A DNA stretch of 64,000 nt, taken from Falsiroseomonas bella. Lineage in GTDB: Bacteria; Pseudomonadota; Alphaproteobacteria; Acetobacterales; Acetobacteraceae. The position numbers and the translations under genes are program-made. This document shows, in pieces, positions 47,649 through 57,084 of the stretch. How positions within the stretch are numbered: position 1 is the first letter of the stretch; the number at the start of each line of letters is the position of its first letter. Below the pieces are notes generated by a model. It worked only from the letters and a program-made list of their open reading frames with translations, ran no database searches and was not told the origin of the DNA. Location: positions 372,001 to 436,000 of the forward strand of contig NZ_QGNA01000002.1 in the NCBI RefSeq assembly GCF_003173615.1, given 5' to 3'.

Positions 47649-49340
47649 ATGGCGGCGGCGGGGGAGAGCGCGGGCGCGGTGCTGCTGCGGGCGATGGCGG
47701 CGCGTGGCGTGCGGCACCTCTTCGCCAATTCGGGTACTGACTTCCCCTCCGTCATCGAGGCCTATGCGCGTTCGCCGGAGGGTCTGCCGCGGCCGATCCT
47801 CTGCGCGCACGAAAACCTCGCCATCGGCATGGCGCATGGCCACGCGATGGTGTCGGGCCAGGCGCAGGCGGTGATGGTGCATGTGAATGTCGGCGCGGCG
47901 AATGCGCTGGGCGGGCTGTTCAATGCCGCGCGCGAATTCGTCCCCGTGATCTTCCTCGCAGGCCGTACGCCGCTGCTGGAAGCGGGCGCCCCCGGCGCGC
48001 GCAGCCTCAACATCCACTGGGCGCAGGAGATGTTCGACCAGGGCGCGATGCTGCGCGAGGCGGTGAAGTGGGACTACGAGTTGCGCCGCCCGGAACAGGC
48101 CGAGGCCGCCGTCGCGCGCGCCCTCGCCATCGCCGGCTCCGATCCGCGGGGCCCGGTCGCGCTGATGCTGCCGAGGGAGGTGCTGGCCGCGCCGGTGCCC
48201 GAGATGCCGGAGCGCGCGGATCCGCCCGCCGCCGCGCCGACCGCGCCCGATGCAACGACTGTCGCCCTGATCGCCGCTGCGCTCGCCTCTGCCGAGCGGC
48301 CGCTGGTCATCACCGCCTCCGCCGGGCGCGATACGGCGGTACCGGCGATGCTCGCCGATCTCGCGGAGCGCTTCGCGCTGCGCGTGGTGGAGTATCGGCC
48401 ACGCTTCCACAGCCTCGACAACGCGCATCCGATGCATGGCGGCTTCGAGGTGGATCCCTGGCTCGCGGAATCCGACGCGATCCTGGTGCTGGAATGCGAC
48501 GTGCCCTGGATCCCGGCGCATCGCGCGCCGCGGCCGGATGCGCGGATCTTCCACGCCGGTCCGGACCCGCTCTTCGCCCGCTACCCGATGCGCGGCTTCG
48601 GGGGGGAGGCGGCGCTGCCCGTCCGCGCCGCCCAACTCCTGCCCGCGCTCGCCGCTGCGCTGGCGGCCGAGGCGCCGGCGCATGCCGCCCGCATCGCCGC
48701 GCGCGGCGCGGCCATCGCCGCGGCGAATGCGACGGCGCGCGAGCGCGGCCTTGCCGCTGCGCGCGATCCTGGCGGCGCGGAGATGAGCATGGCCTTCGTC
48801 ACCGCGCGCCTCGCGGCGGCCCTGGGCGGGCCGGCGCCGGATGCGCTGCTGGTCAACGAATACCCGCTGGTCCGCCCGGCGATGACGCTGCGCCACCCGG
48901 CAAGCTTCTTCGGCTCATCCCCCGTCGGCTCGCTCGGCTGGGGCCTGCCGGCGGCGCTCGGCGCCAAGCTCGCCGCGCCCGATCGGCTGGTGGTCGCCGC
49001 CCTCGGCGACGGGTCCTACCTGTTCGCCAATCCCGTGGTCTGCCACCAGGCGAGCGCGGCCGAGGGGCTGCCGGTGCTGAGCGTGATCTTCGATAACGGC
49101 GGCTATGGCGCGGTGAAGCGCGCCACGACCGCGATGTATCCGCAGGGCGCCGCGGTCGCCTCGGGCCGGATCCCGCTCTCCGATTTCGGCGCCGTCCCCG
49201 ACCATGTCCGCATCATCGAGGCCTGTGGCGGCCGCGGCTGGCGGGTGGAGCGCGCCGAGGACCTCGATGCGGCGCTGCAGGCGGCGATCGCCACGGTGCG
49301 TGCCGGCACCCAGGCGCTGGTCTCGGTTCGCTGCCGCTGA
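47649..49340 (+). CDS. ThDP-dependent decarboxylase/synthase-like enzyme
   Basis: A 563-residue enzyme of the acetolactate synthase/benzoylformate decarboxylase superfamily: N-terminal Pyr domain with the activating Glu in AHENLAIGMAHGHAM, a central domain, and the PP domain with GWGLPAALGAKLA, LGDGSYLFANPVV and VIFDNGGYGAVKRA (Mg-ThDP motif GDG...N). The 'HEN' in place of 'HE.AA' and the short linker fit 2-keto-acid decarboxylase-like members rather than IlvB. GGAGGGACGG precedes the ATG. Divergent from the Liv substrate-binding protein gene; a role in catabolism of the imported compound is inferred. Confidence 0.82.
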   Translation: MAAAGESAGAVLLRAMAARGVRHLFANSGTDFPSVIEAYARSPEGLPRPILCAHENLAIGMAHGHAMVSGQAQAVMVHVNVGAANALGGLFNAAREFVPVIFLAGRTPLLEAGAPGARSLNIHWAQEMFDQGAMLREAVKWDYELRRPEQAEAAVARALAIAGSDPRGPVALMLPREVLAAPVPEMPERADPPAAAPTAPDATTVALIAAALASAERPLVITASAGRDTAVPAMLADLAERFALRVVEYRPRFHSLDNAHPMHGGFEVDPWLAESDAILVLECDVPWIPAHRAPRPDARIFHAGPDPLFARYPMRGFGGEAALPVRAAQLLPALAAALAAEAPAHAARIAARGAAIAAANATARERGLAAARDPGGAEMSMAFVTARLAAALGGPAPDALLVNEYPLVRPAMTLRHPASFFGSSPVGSLGWGLPAALGAKLAAPDRLVVAALGDGSYLFANPVVCHQASAAEGLPVLSVIFDNGGYGAVKRATTAMYPQGAAVASGRIPLSDFGAVPDHVRIIEACGGRGWRVERAEDLDAALQAAIATVRAGTQALVSVRCR

Positions 49341-49365
49341 GGCGGCCAGTCGAAGAGGCGAAACC

Positions 49366-49743
49366 TCAGTCGGCGCGGCCGATCGGCCTGATCTCCACCC
49401 GGCCGACGTCGCGGATGCCGAGCTCCCGCGCGCTGCGCGGCGACAGGTCGATGATCCGTCCGGGCGTGAAGGGCCCCCGGTCGCTGATCACCACGGTGGT
49501 GCGCGCACCCGTCCGCAGGTTCGTCACCTCCGCCACCGTGCCGAAGGGCAGGTGCCGGTGGGCCGCATGGTTCGCTGCGGGATCGAAGGGCCGGCCATTC
49601 GCCATGGGCCGCCCATTGAAGCGCTTGGCGTAGATCGCCGCGCCTCCCTCCTGGGGGTCGAAGGCCTCGGCCTGGAAGGGCGCCAGCAGGACCAGCGCGA
49701 GGAGGGCGTGCGACGGGATCCGTCGCCAGGGGGTCGCTCTCAT
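49366..49743 (-). CDS. RlpA-like double-psi beta-barrel protein
   Basis: A 125-residue secreted protein: signal peptide SHALLALVLLAPFQAEA, then the RlpA core AIYAKRFNGRPMANGRPFDP, HRHLPFGTVAEVTNLRTGAR and VVISDRGPFTPGRIIDLSPR. RlpA cleaves naked glycan strands or binds septal peptidoglycan. It has no SPOR domain and is short compared with full RlpA. Divergent from the SafE-type gene. Confidence 0.88.
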   Translation of the reverse strand: MRATPWRRIPSHALLALVLLAPFQAEAFDPQEGGAAIYAKRFNGRPMANGRPFDPAANHAAHRHLPFGTVAEVTNLRTGARTTVVISDRGPFTPGRIIDLSPRSARELGIRDVGRVEIRPIGRAD

Positions 49744-49808
49744 GCGGGGCAAGGAAGCCCGCAACGGCCGATGTTGCAACCCCGGGCCGGTCCGCCGGGC
49801 GCAAGTCC

Positions 49809-49822
49809 TTGATCCAGCGCAA
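49809..49822. promoter_or_regulatory. FNR/FixK-like box (TTGAT-N4-CGCAA)
   Basis: TTGATCCAGCGCAA has one perfect half-site and one with two mismatches to TTGAT-N4-ATCAA. It lies 37 bases before the SafE-type gene, close enough to be a promoter element, and may couple this gene to the cco operon 5 kb away. Confidence 0.45.
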
Positions 49823-49858
49823 GGACAGGGGCAGGCCTGCCATGGTGGAAAGGGTGCC

Positions 49859-50608
49859 ATGCTGGCCAACTGCCTCGCCGACCTGACTGCCATCGGCCCC
49901 GGGGGGGTGCCCGCCGTGGCGCTCGCCCTGTTCCTCGCCGGCCTCGCGGGGGGAGCCACCCATTGCTCGGGGATGTGCGCGCCCTTCGTGCTGGCCCAGG
50001 CCGGCGCGCGGGCCGATCGGAGCGCCGGCGGGGGCATGCTGGCCCGGCTCTCCGGCGCGGCGCTGCTGCCGTACCATCTTGGCCGGATGCTGGGCTATGC
50101 GCTGCTCGGCGCCGTGGCGGGGGCTGGTGCGGGGCTGGTCACCCAGCTCAGCGGCATGCGCTGGCTGCTCGCCCTGCTGCTGCTCGGGGCGGCCGTACTG
50201 ATGGCGCTGCAGGCCTCCGAGCGCCTGCCCGAGCGCTTCCGCCCGCATGGCCGCCTCGCGATCCCCGCCCTCCCGGGCCTGTCCGCCCGGCTCGGAGGGC
50301 TGGTCGCGCCGTTGCTGGCCGCCCCCACCGGGCTGCGCGGCGTGGGGCTTGGCCTCGCCCTGTCGGCGCTGCCCTGCGGGATGCTCTACGCAGCGCTGGC
50401 CGGCGCCGCCGCCACGGGGAGCGCGCTGGCCGGCGCCATCGCCATGGCCGCCTTTGTGCTCGGCACCGTGCCGGCGCTTGTCGGCGTCGCGCTGCTCGGC
50501 CGGCTGTTCCTCCGCCGCGCCGGCGCCGGGCTGCAACTGGCAGGCGCCGTGCTCTTCGCCCTGAACGCGGTGGTGCTGGCCGGCATGGCCTGGCGGCTGG
50601 TCGCCTGA
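49859..50608 (+). CDS. SafE/TauE-type membrane protein (COG2836-like)
   Basis: A 249-residue protein with six or so membrane segments and the motif GGATHCSGMCAPFVLAQAG, then YHLGRMLGYALLGAVAGAG and ALSALPCGMLYAALAGAAAT. The HCxGMC...F and LPCGMxY signature is that of COG2836 proteins, often encoded with cbb3 oxidases and thought to handle copper or sulfur compounds. The FNR-like box upstream and the cco operon downstream fit that link. The start at 49859 is the first ATG before the hydrophobic region. Confidence 0.82.
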   Translation: MLANCLADLTAIGPGGVPAVALALFLAGLAGGATHCSGMCAPFVLAQAGARADRSAGGGMLARLSGAALLPYHLGRMLGYALLGAVAGAGAGLVTQLSGMRWLLALLLLGAAVLMALQASERLPERFRPHGRLAIPALPGLSARLGGLVAPLLAAPTGLRGVGLGLALSALPCGMLYAALAGAAATGSALAGAIAMAAFVLGTVPALVGVALLGRLFLRRAGAGLQLAGAVLFALNAVVLAGMAWRLVA

Positions 50609-50664
50609 AGAACGCGTTAACCGGCAGCCGCTAAGCCTCGGGCCGTTCCCAGGACGGGGCCGTC

Positions 50665-53649
50665 ATGTCCACGCCGGTCGTCCCGGTCACGGTATCGGGG
50701 ACCGTGCCGGACACCATCTTCGAGAATGCCCGCCCCGGCGACTGGATCGCGACCCTCGATCTCTCGGGGGGCGTGCTCGAGGTTGCGCTCACCGGCGCCG
50801 ACGCCAACCGCTTCGACGCCGCCTTCGACCGCGCCGCGCAGCGCCTTCTGATCACCCCGGTCGAGCGCTTCGACGCCGAGGGCCTGGGCGCCCACGTCTT
50901 CGCTTTCGGTCTTGCGGTCCGCACCGCCGCCGGCTGGCAGGACCTGCCGCAGGGCTGGCAGGTCGCGCTGCGCGACCTGGACGACACGCCGCCGCAGGCG
51001 CTGCGCTTCCTCTCCGGCGGCGCCGTGCTGTCGGATGATCCCGGCGCGGTCATCGGCACGCTCGCCGCAGAGGACCCGGACACGCCCGGCCCGCTCTCCT
51101 ATCGCGTCGCCTGGCCGGACGACGCCTTCTTCGTTGTTGAGGGCGACGTGCTGCGGCTGCGCGACGGCGTCGCCCTCGCCACCCTGGCCGACACGACGCG
51201 CCCCGTGCTGATCGAGGTCTGGGACGGGCTCCAGGGCGCCGCCTTCAGCCTGGACGTCACCATCCTGGCGACCGGCCCGGCGGTGAACGTGATCCTGGGC
51301 ACGGAGGACCCGGATTCCCTCTCGGGCGGCGTGGGGGCCGACTTCATCCTCGGCCTTGGCGGCAATGACGGGATCAACGGCGGCGCCGGCAACGACATCC
51401 TGGAGGGTTGGGCGGGCAACGACGCCCTGGACGGCAGCCTCGGCAACGACACGCTCGACGGCGGGGCGGGCAACGACGTCATCTGGGGCGGCGGCGGCGG
51501 CGGCGGCAACGACGTGCTGCGCGGTGGCGAGGGCAACGACACGCTGCGCGGGCAGAACGGCGAGGACACGCTGGATGGCGGCGCCGGCCGCGACGTGCTG
51601 GACGGCAATGCCGGGCAGGACTCGCTCGATGGCGGCGAGGGCGACGATCTGCTCAACGGCAGCGCCGGCAACGACACGCTGTCCGGCGGCGCCGGCAACG
51701 ACACGCTGATTGGCGGCACCGAACTCGCGTGGCTCGACGGCGGCGACGGCGCGGACTCGCTGCTCGGCGGCGCCTCGGGCGACACGCTGCTCGGCGGCGA
51801 GGGTGCGGACACGCTCGATGGCGGCGGGGGCGCGGACCTGCTGGCCGGCGGCGCGGGCGACGACACCTATGTTCTGTCGGGGCCGGGGCCCGCGATCACC
51901 GAAGCCGAGGACGAAGGCTTCGACACGATGATCGTCGGCTTCGCCGCGACCATCGCCGGCGGCGTGGAAGTCCTGCGCCTGCGCGAAGGCGCGGGCGACC
52001 TCGCGGCCTATGGCGCCGCCCTGGCCGACCGCCTCCTCGGCAACGCCGGCGCCAACCTGCTGGCCGGGGCGGGCGGCGCGGACACGCTGGATGGCGCGGA
52101 CGGCGCCGACACGCTCGATGGCGGGGAGGGGGGCGACGTGCTGCTCGGCGGCAACGGCGCCGACAGCCTCGCCGGCGGCGCGGGCGCCGACCGTCTGGAA
52201 GGCGGGGCGGATGCCGACACGCTGGATGGCGGGGCGGATGCGGATTCGGCGGAGGGTGGAGAGGGCAGCGACCTGCTGCTCGGCGCGGATGGCGCCGACT
52301 CGCTGGAGGGGGGCGCCGGCAACGACACGGTCTCGGGCGGCGGCGGCGACGATGCGCTCTCGGGCGGGGCGGGAGTGGACAGCCTTGCCGGCGGCCTCGG
52401 CGCCGATCTGCTGGACGGCGGGACCGAGGATGACACGCTCGCCGGCGCCGAAGGCGACGACACGCTGCGCGGCGCCGAGGGCAACGACCGGCTGCAGGGT
52501 GAAGCCGAGGCCGACCTGATCGATGGCGGGGCAGGGCTCGACACGCTGGAGGGCGGCGCGGGCGACGACCTGCTGCTTGGGGGCGCCGGTGCCGACAGCC
52601 TGATCGGCGGCCTCGGCGCCGACACGCTCCTCGGCGGCGCGGATGCGGACACGCTGGCCGGCGGCGACGCGCCCGACCTGCTGCGCGGGGAGGACGGGAA
52701 CGATTCGCTGCGCGGCGACGCGGCCGAGGACGTGCTCGAGGGCGGCGCCGGAAATGACCGGCTGCGCGGCGGCACGGGGAACGATGCGCTGCTGGGCGAG
52801 ACCGGCGACGACTCGCTGCAGGGGGAGGATGGCGACGACCTGCTTTCGGGCAATGCGGGCGGCGACGTGCTGGACGGCGGCGACGGCAGGGACCTCCTGC
52901 TCGGAGGCGACGGCAACGATTCGCTCGTGGGCGGAGCCGGCGACGACACGCTTGCCGGTGGCCGCGATGCCGACATGCTGGACGGCGGATCGGGCCGGGA
53001 CAGGCTGGATGGCGGGGGCGGGGACGACCTGCTGCGTGCCGGCCCCGACGGCGGCGCCGAGCTGCGCGGGGGGGAGGGGGCCGACACGCTGGATGGGACG
53101 GCCGGCGAGGGAGTCGGCAGCCTGTTGATCGGCGGCCTCGGCAACGACACCTACCTGGTGGATGCGCTGTCCGATCGCCTGCTGGAAGAGCCCGGCGCGG
53201 GCATCGACACGGTCCGCGCGCTGCTGGAGGCGGGCGCCTACGCCCTGCCTGCCGACCTGGAGCAACTCGTGCTGCTCGGCGGCACGCTGACGGGGCACGG
53301 CAATGCGCTGGCCAACCGCATCGAGGGCAACGAGCTGGCGAACCTGCTGACCGGCGGCGCGGCGGCTGACACCCTGATCGGCGGCGCAGGCAGGGACACG
53401 CTGATCGGCGGACAGGGCCAGGACGTCTTCGTGCTCGGAGCCGGCGCCGGGGCGGACGTGATCTCCGATTTCCGGCCCGGAGAGGATGTGCTGATGCTCG
53501 CTGGCGCCGGCCACGCGACCGCCGCGGCGGCGCTTGCGGCGTTCCGCGCCGTCGGCGGCGGGCTTGAGCTGCCGATCACCGGCGGCTCGGTGCTGCTGGA
53601 AGGCATCGCCGCCGGCACGCTGCGCGCCCAGGACATCCTGATCGGCTGA
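50665..53649 (+). CDS. RTX-type calcium-binding repeat protein
   Basis: A 994-residue protein without a Sec signal. Residues about 90-205 resemble a cadherin-like domain (LDDTPPQALRFLSGGAVLSD, LAAEDPDTPGPLSYRV). Two large blocks of GGxGxDxLxG nonapeptides follow, about 210-400 and 455-815, separated by a non-repeat segment (EAEDEGFDTMIVGFAATIAG). The C-terminal 170 residues include GGLGNDTYLVDALSDRLLEE and a final block with LGAGAGADVISDFRPGEDVL, typical of RTX proteins exported by type I secretion. The product would fold outside the cell on binding calcium. No T1SS genes are in the window. Role unknown (adhesin, S-layer-like or enzyme carrier). Confidence 0.88.
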   Translation: MSTPVVPVTVSGTVPDTIFENARPGDWIATLDLSGGVLEVALTGADANRFDAAFDRAAQRLLITPVERFDAEGLGAHVFAFGLAVRTAAGWQDLPQGWQVALRDLDDTPPQALRFLSGGAVLSDDPGAVIGTLAAEDPDTPGPLSYRVAWPDDAFFVVEGDVLRLRDGVALATLADTTRPVLIEVWDGLQGAAFSLDVTILATGPAVNVILGTEDPDSLSGGVGADFILGLGGNDGINGGAGNDILEGWAGNDALDGSLGNDTLDGGAGNDVIWGGGGGGGNDVLRGGEGNDTLRGQNGEDTLDGGAGRDVLDGNAGQDSLDGGEGDDLLNGSAGNDTLSGGAGNDTLIGGTELAWLDGGDGADSLLGGASGDTLLGGEGADTLDGGGGADLLAGGAGDDTYVLSGPGPAITEAEDEGFDTMIVGFAATIAGGVEVLRLREGAGDLAAYGAALADRLLGNAGANLLAGAGGADTLDGADGADTLDGGEGGDVLLGGNGADSLAGGAGADRLEGGADADTLDGGADADSAEGGEGSDLLLGADGADSLEGGAGNDTVSGGGGDDALSGGAGVDSLAGGLGADLLDGGTEDDTLAGAEGDDTLRGAEGNDRLQGEAEADLIDGGAGLDTLEGGAGDDLLLGGAGADSLIGGLGADTLLGGADADTLAGGDAPDLLRGEDGNDSLRGDAAEDVLEGGAGNDRLRGGTGNDALLGETGDDSLQGEDGDDLLSGNAGGDVLDGGDGRDLLLGGDGNDSLVGGAGDDTLAGGRDADMLDGGSGRDRLDGGGGDDLLRAGPDGGAELRGGEGADTLDGTAGEGVGSLLIGGLGNDTYLVDALSDRLLEEPGAGIDTVRALLEAGAYALPADLEQLVLLGGTLTGHGNALANRIEGNELANLLTGGAAADTLIGGAGRDTLIGGQGQDVFVLGAGAGADVISDFRPGEDVLMLAGAGHATAAAALAAFRAVGGGLELPITGGSVLLEGIAAGTLRAQDILIG

Positions 53650-53677
53650 AGCGGCCCGACGAGCGCGGGGGCGTCAA

Positions 53678-54469
53678 CTACCGCACGATGTCCCGATAGG
53701 CGTGCCAGGTGGCGTGGCCGACCAGCGGCAGCACCAGCGCAAGCCCCAGGAAAAAGGGCACCAGCGCCATCGCCGTGAACACCACGATCAGCCCGGCCCA
53801 GAAGGCCATGGCGCGCCAGTTGTCGAGCGTGGCGCGGATCGAGATGACGATCGCCTCGATCGCGGAGATGTCGCGATCCACCAGCATCGGGATGGACACC
53901 GCGGCGACCGCGAAGGCGACGGAGGCTAGGACGAAGCCCGCGCCGGTGCCGATCACCAGGAAGGGCACCAGCTGGTCCGAGCGCAGCAGCGCCAGCGGCA
54001 GCGTCTCGATCGAGGGGCTGAAGCCGAGGCCGAAGAACACCATGAACAGCAACCCGGCGAGCCGTACCCAGAACAGGTTGATCAGCAGCAGCACGGCGCC
54101 CATCAGCGCGAGCTGCGGCCCGTTGCGGCGGAAGGCGGTGAAGGCGATGCCGAGCGAGACCGGCTCGCCGAGTTCGCGCCGGCGGCTGGTCTCATAGAGC
54201 CCGGCGCCCAGCAGCGGTGCGACCAGGAAGAAGCCGGCGACGGCCGGCAGCACGGCCCAGAGCGCGTCCACCGCGATCAGCAGCAGCACCAGCGCCCAGC
54301 TCGCCGCGACGATCGCGCCACCATAGAAGAAGCCGATATGCGGCGTGGCCATCAGGTCGCGCCAGCCCGCTTCGAGCCATCGCCACGGGCGGTCGTTCGG
54401 CACGACGTGGATGGTCGGGCGCGCGCCCGCCACTGCCGGTGCGGCAGGTTCGGCGGTTTCCGTGGTCAT
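53678..54469 (-). CDS. DUF2189 integral membrane protein
   Basis: A 263-residue protein with six membrane segments and the DUF2189 features PRPWRWLEAGWRDLM-like start (DRPWRWLEAGWRDLMATPHI), FYGGAIVAASWALVLLLIAV and PMLVDRDISAIEAIVISIRA. Function unknown; such genes are frequently near cytochrome oxidase genes. The start at 54469 has GGAGAGCCGACG upstream. It is divergent from ccoN across a perfect FNR box. Confidence 0.85.
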   Translation of the reverse strand: MTTETAEPAAPAVAGARPTIHVVPNDRPWRWLEAGWRDLMATPHIGFFYGGAIVAASWALVLLLIAVDALWAVLPAVAGFFLVAPLLGAGLYETSRRRELGEPVSLGIAFTAFRRNGPQLALMGAVLLLINLFWVRLAGLLFMVFFGLGFSPSIETLPLALLRSDQLVPFLVIGTGAGFVLASVAFAVAAVSIPMLVDRDISAIEAIVISIRATLDNWRAMAFWAGLIVVFTAMALVPFFLGLALVLPLVGHATWHAYRDIVR

Positions 54470-54538
54470 CGTCGGCTCTCCTCCCCAGGGGCCCGGGTGT
54501 GATCGCAACAGCATAGGCGCTGTGCGGTGCAGCAAGAC

Positions 54539-54552
54539 TTGATCCGCATCAA
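54539..54552. promoter_or_regulatory. FNR/FixK box, perfect match
   Basis: TTGATCCGCATCAA matches TTGAT-N4-ATCAA exactly. It lies 85 bases before ccoN and 70 bases before the divergent DUF2189 gene and so may control both. FNR/FixK activation of cco operons at low oxygen is established in related bacteria; the regulator gene is not in the window. Confidence 0.85.
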
Positions 54553-54636
54553 GGACGCTGACCACCTGGGAGGGTCTTCTTGCCGCACGCGCCGGTCGGC
54601 CCGCGACCTCGGCGCGCGGAGGGGAGATCCGACCTC

Positions 54637-56145
54637 ATGTCAGCAACAGGCTATGCCGAAGGGCTGGCCGCACCCGCCACGGGCGCACACAGCGCCGTGC
54701 GGGTCGATGCCTATGTGGAGGCGCCGATTCGCGCCTTCGCCATCGCCACCGTCTTCTGGGGCGTGGTGGGCTTCCTCGTGGGGGTGGTCATCGCCTCCCA
54801 ACTCGCCTGGCCGCTCCTGAACCTCGACCTCGAATGGACCACCTTCGGCCGCCTGCGGCCGGTGCACACCAGCGCCGTGATCTTCGCCTTCGGCGGCAAC
54901 GCGCTGCTCTGCACCAGCCTCTACGTCGTGCAGCGAACCTGCCGCGCCCGCCTGTTCGGCGGCGACGCGATGGGGTGGTTCCTCTTCTGGGGCTACCAGT
55001 TCGTCATCGTCGCGGCCGCGCTGGGCTACGTGCTCGGCGTCACGCAGGGCAAGGAATATGCCGAGCCCGAATGGTACGTGGACCTGTGGCTGACCGTGGT
55101 GTGGGTGCACTACCTGGTCGCCTTCGGCGGCACGATCATCCGCCGCGAGGAGCCGCACATCTACGTGGCGAACTGGTTCTACCTCGCCTTCATCATCACG
55201 GTGGCGATGCTCCATATCGGCAACAACCTGGCGCTGCCGATCACCATGGGCCATTCGAAGAGCTACGGCCTGGCGTCCGGCGTGCAGGACGCGATGATCC
55301 AGTGGTGGTACGGCCACAACGCGGTGGGCTTCTTCCTGACCGCAGGCTTCCTCGGGATGATGTACTACTTCATTCCGAAGCAGGCGGAGCGGCCGGTCTA
55401 TTCCTACCGCCTGTCCATCGTGCACTTCTGGTCGCTGATCTTCCTCTACATCTGGGCGGGTCCGCATCACCTGCACTACACCGCGCTGCCCGACTGGGCG
55501 CAGACGCTGGGCATGGTGTTCTCGATCATGCTGTGGATGCCGTCCTGGGGCGGCATGATCAACGGCGTGATGACGCTCTCCGGGGCGTGGGACAAGCTGC
55601 GCACCAACCCGGCGCTGCGCTTCTCCGTCACCGCCGTCGGCTTCTACGGCATGTCCACCTTCGAAGGCCCGGTCATGTCCATCAAGGCGGTGAACGCGCT
55701 GAGCCACTACACGGACTGGACCATCGGCCACGTCCATAGCGGCGCGATGGGCTGGGTCGGCTTCGTGACCTTCGGCGCGCTCTACTGGCTGTTCCCGCGC
55801 CTCTGGAACAAGCAGCGGATCTACTCCGAGAAGCTGATCTCCTGGCACTTCTGGATCGCGACGCTCGGCATCGTGCTCTACATCACCGCGATGTGGGTCT
55901 CGGGGATCCTGCAGGGCCTGATGTGGCGCGCCTACGACGAGAACGGCTTCCTGCAGTACAGCTTCATCGAGACCGTCGCGGCGATGCACCCCTACTACGT
56001 GATCCGCGTGATGGGCGGGCTGCTCTACCTCACCGGCGCGCTGATCATGGTCTACAACCTCTGGATGACCGTCACCCGCGGCGAGAGCGAGGAGGCGGTC
56101 GCCGCCCCCGCGCCTGCGTCCGCCGTGTCGGCCGCCGCCGCGTGA
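54637..56145 (+). CDS. ccoN: cbb3 cytochrome oxidase subunit I
   Basis: Catalytic subunit with heme b and the heme b3-CuB site; reduces oxygen to water at very low oxygen levels and pumps protons. The 502-residue product has twelve membrane segments with the heme and copper histidines in [43 protein letters not shown] and [24 protein letters not shown] precedes the ATG. First gene of ccoNOQP. Confidence 0.97.
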   Translation: MSATGYAEGLAAPATGAHSAVRVDAYVEAPIRAFAIATVFWGVVGFLVGVVIASQLAWPLLNLDLEWTTFGRLRPVHTSAVIFAFGGNALLCTSLYVVQRTCRARLFGGDAMGWFLFWGYQFVIVAAALGYVLGVTQGKEYAEPEWYVDLWLTVVWVHYLVAFGGTIIRREEPHIYVANWFYLAFIITVAMLHIGNNLALPITMGHSKSYGLASGVQDAMIQWWYGHNAVGFFLTAGFLGMMYYFIPKQAERPVYSYRLSIVHFWSLIFLYIWAGPHHLHYTALPDWAQTLGMVFSIMLWMPSWGGMINGVMTLSGAWDKLRTNPALRFSVTAVGFYGMSTFEGPVMSIKAVNALSHYTDWTIGHVHSGAMGWVGFVTFGALYWLFPRLWNKQRIYSEKLISWHFWIATLGIVLYITAMWVSGILQGLMWRAYDENGFLQYSFIETVAAMHPYYVIRVMGGLLYLTGALIMVYNLWMTVTRGESEEAVAAPAPASAVSAAAA

Positions 56146-56159
56146 AGGAGGGCGGAGCG

Positions 56160-56888
56160 ATGAAGTGGTTCAATCACGCCGTCATCGAGAAGAACGTGAT
56201 CCTGATGGGCGTGCTCACGCTCATCACGGTCTCGATCGGCGGTCTCGCGCAGATCGTGCCGCTGTTCACCGTGGCCACCACGATCGAGCGGGTGGAAGGC
56301 GTGCGCCCCTACACCCCGCTCGAGCTGATGGGGCGCAACATCTACGTGCGCGAAGGCTGCTACGTCTGCCACAGCCAGATGGTGCGGCCCTTCCGTGACG
56401 AGCTGGAGCGCTACGGGCACTTCTCCCTCGCCGCGGAGAGCATGTACGACCATCCGTTCCAATGGGGCTCGAAGCGTTCGGGGCCGGACCTCGCGCGCGT
56501 CGGCGGCCGCTACTCGGATGACTGGCAGGCGGCGCATCTGCGCAGCCCGCGCGCGGTGGTGCCGGAGAGCATCATGCCGCCCTACGCCTTCCTCGACCGT
56601 CCGCTCGCCTATGCGGACATCGCGGATCACCTGAAGGCGCAGCGCGCGATCGGCGTGCCCTACAGCGAGGAGATGATCGCCAACGCCCGCGCCGACCTCG
56701 AGGCGCAGGCGCGGCCCGAGGCCGATCCGGCGGCCTTCCAGGGCCGCTACGCCCGCGCCCGCCAGGCCGCCTTCGACGGCAATCCCGGCGCCATCACCGA
56801 GATGGATGCCGTGGTCGCCTACCTCCAGATGCTCGGCACGCTCGTGCAGTTCCGCGACGTGACGCCCGAGCAGATGCGGCAGCAATAA
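56160..56888 (+). CDS. ccoO: cbb3 oxidase mono-heme subunit II
   Basis: The 242-residue membrane-anchored c-type cytochrome passes electrons to CcoN. It has an N-terminal membrane segment ([20 protein letters not shown]), the heme c motif [13 protein letters not shown] and the family block [20 protein letters not shown], with a likely axial Met in [22 protein letters not shown] precedes ATG 56160. Confidence 0.97.
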   Translation: MKWFNHAVIEKNVILMGVLTLITVSIGGLAQIVPLFTVATTIERVEGVRPYTPLELMGRNIYVREGCYVCHSQMVRPFRDELERYGHFSLAAESMYDHPFQWGSKRSGPDLARVGGRYSDDWQAAHLRSPRAVVPESIMPPYAFLDRPLAYADIADHLKAQRAIGVPYSEEMIANARADLEAQARPEADPAAFQGRYARARQAAFDGNPGAITEMDAVVAYLQMLGTLVQFRDVTPEQMRQQ

Positions 56889-56900
56889 GGGAGGCTGACG

Positions 56901-57074
56901 ATGATCGAGACGCTGTCCTCCCTCCACTCCACCTTCGCGACGCTGTGGGTGGTCTGGTTCTTCGTGCTGTTCACCGGGATCATCCTCTACGTGATGGCCC
57001 CCTGGCGGAAGCGCGGCTACGAGCGCGCGGGCGATATCCCGCTGCGTGACGAGCTGCCGCCTTCCCGCCGCTGA
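56901..57074 (+). CDS. ccoQ: cbb3 oxidase small subunit CcoQ
   Basis: A 57-residue protein with one membrane segment (LWVVWFFVLFTGIILYVMAP) followed by WRKRGYERAGDIPLRDE, the CcoQ/FixQ pattern. It stabilises the oxidase complex. AGGGAGGCTGACG precedes the ATG; it sits 12 bases after ccoO and 10 before ccoP. Confidence 0.93.
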   Translation: MIETLSSLHSTFATLWVVWFFVLFTGIILYVMAPWRKRGYERAGDIPLRDELPPSRR

Positions 57075-57084
57075 GGAATCGGTC

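Noticed and set aside
51280-53100. Regular short repeats resembling an array
   Set aside because: They are in-frame RTX nonapeptide codons within a single gene, with no spacer-repeat alternation. Not CRISPR.
50617-53514. A 965-codon minus-strand frame opposite the RTX gene
   Set aside because: The regular GGCGG-rich repeat leaves the antisense strand free of stops; the peptide is a monotonous Val/Ala/Gln/Arg repeat. Not a gene.
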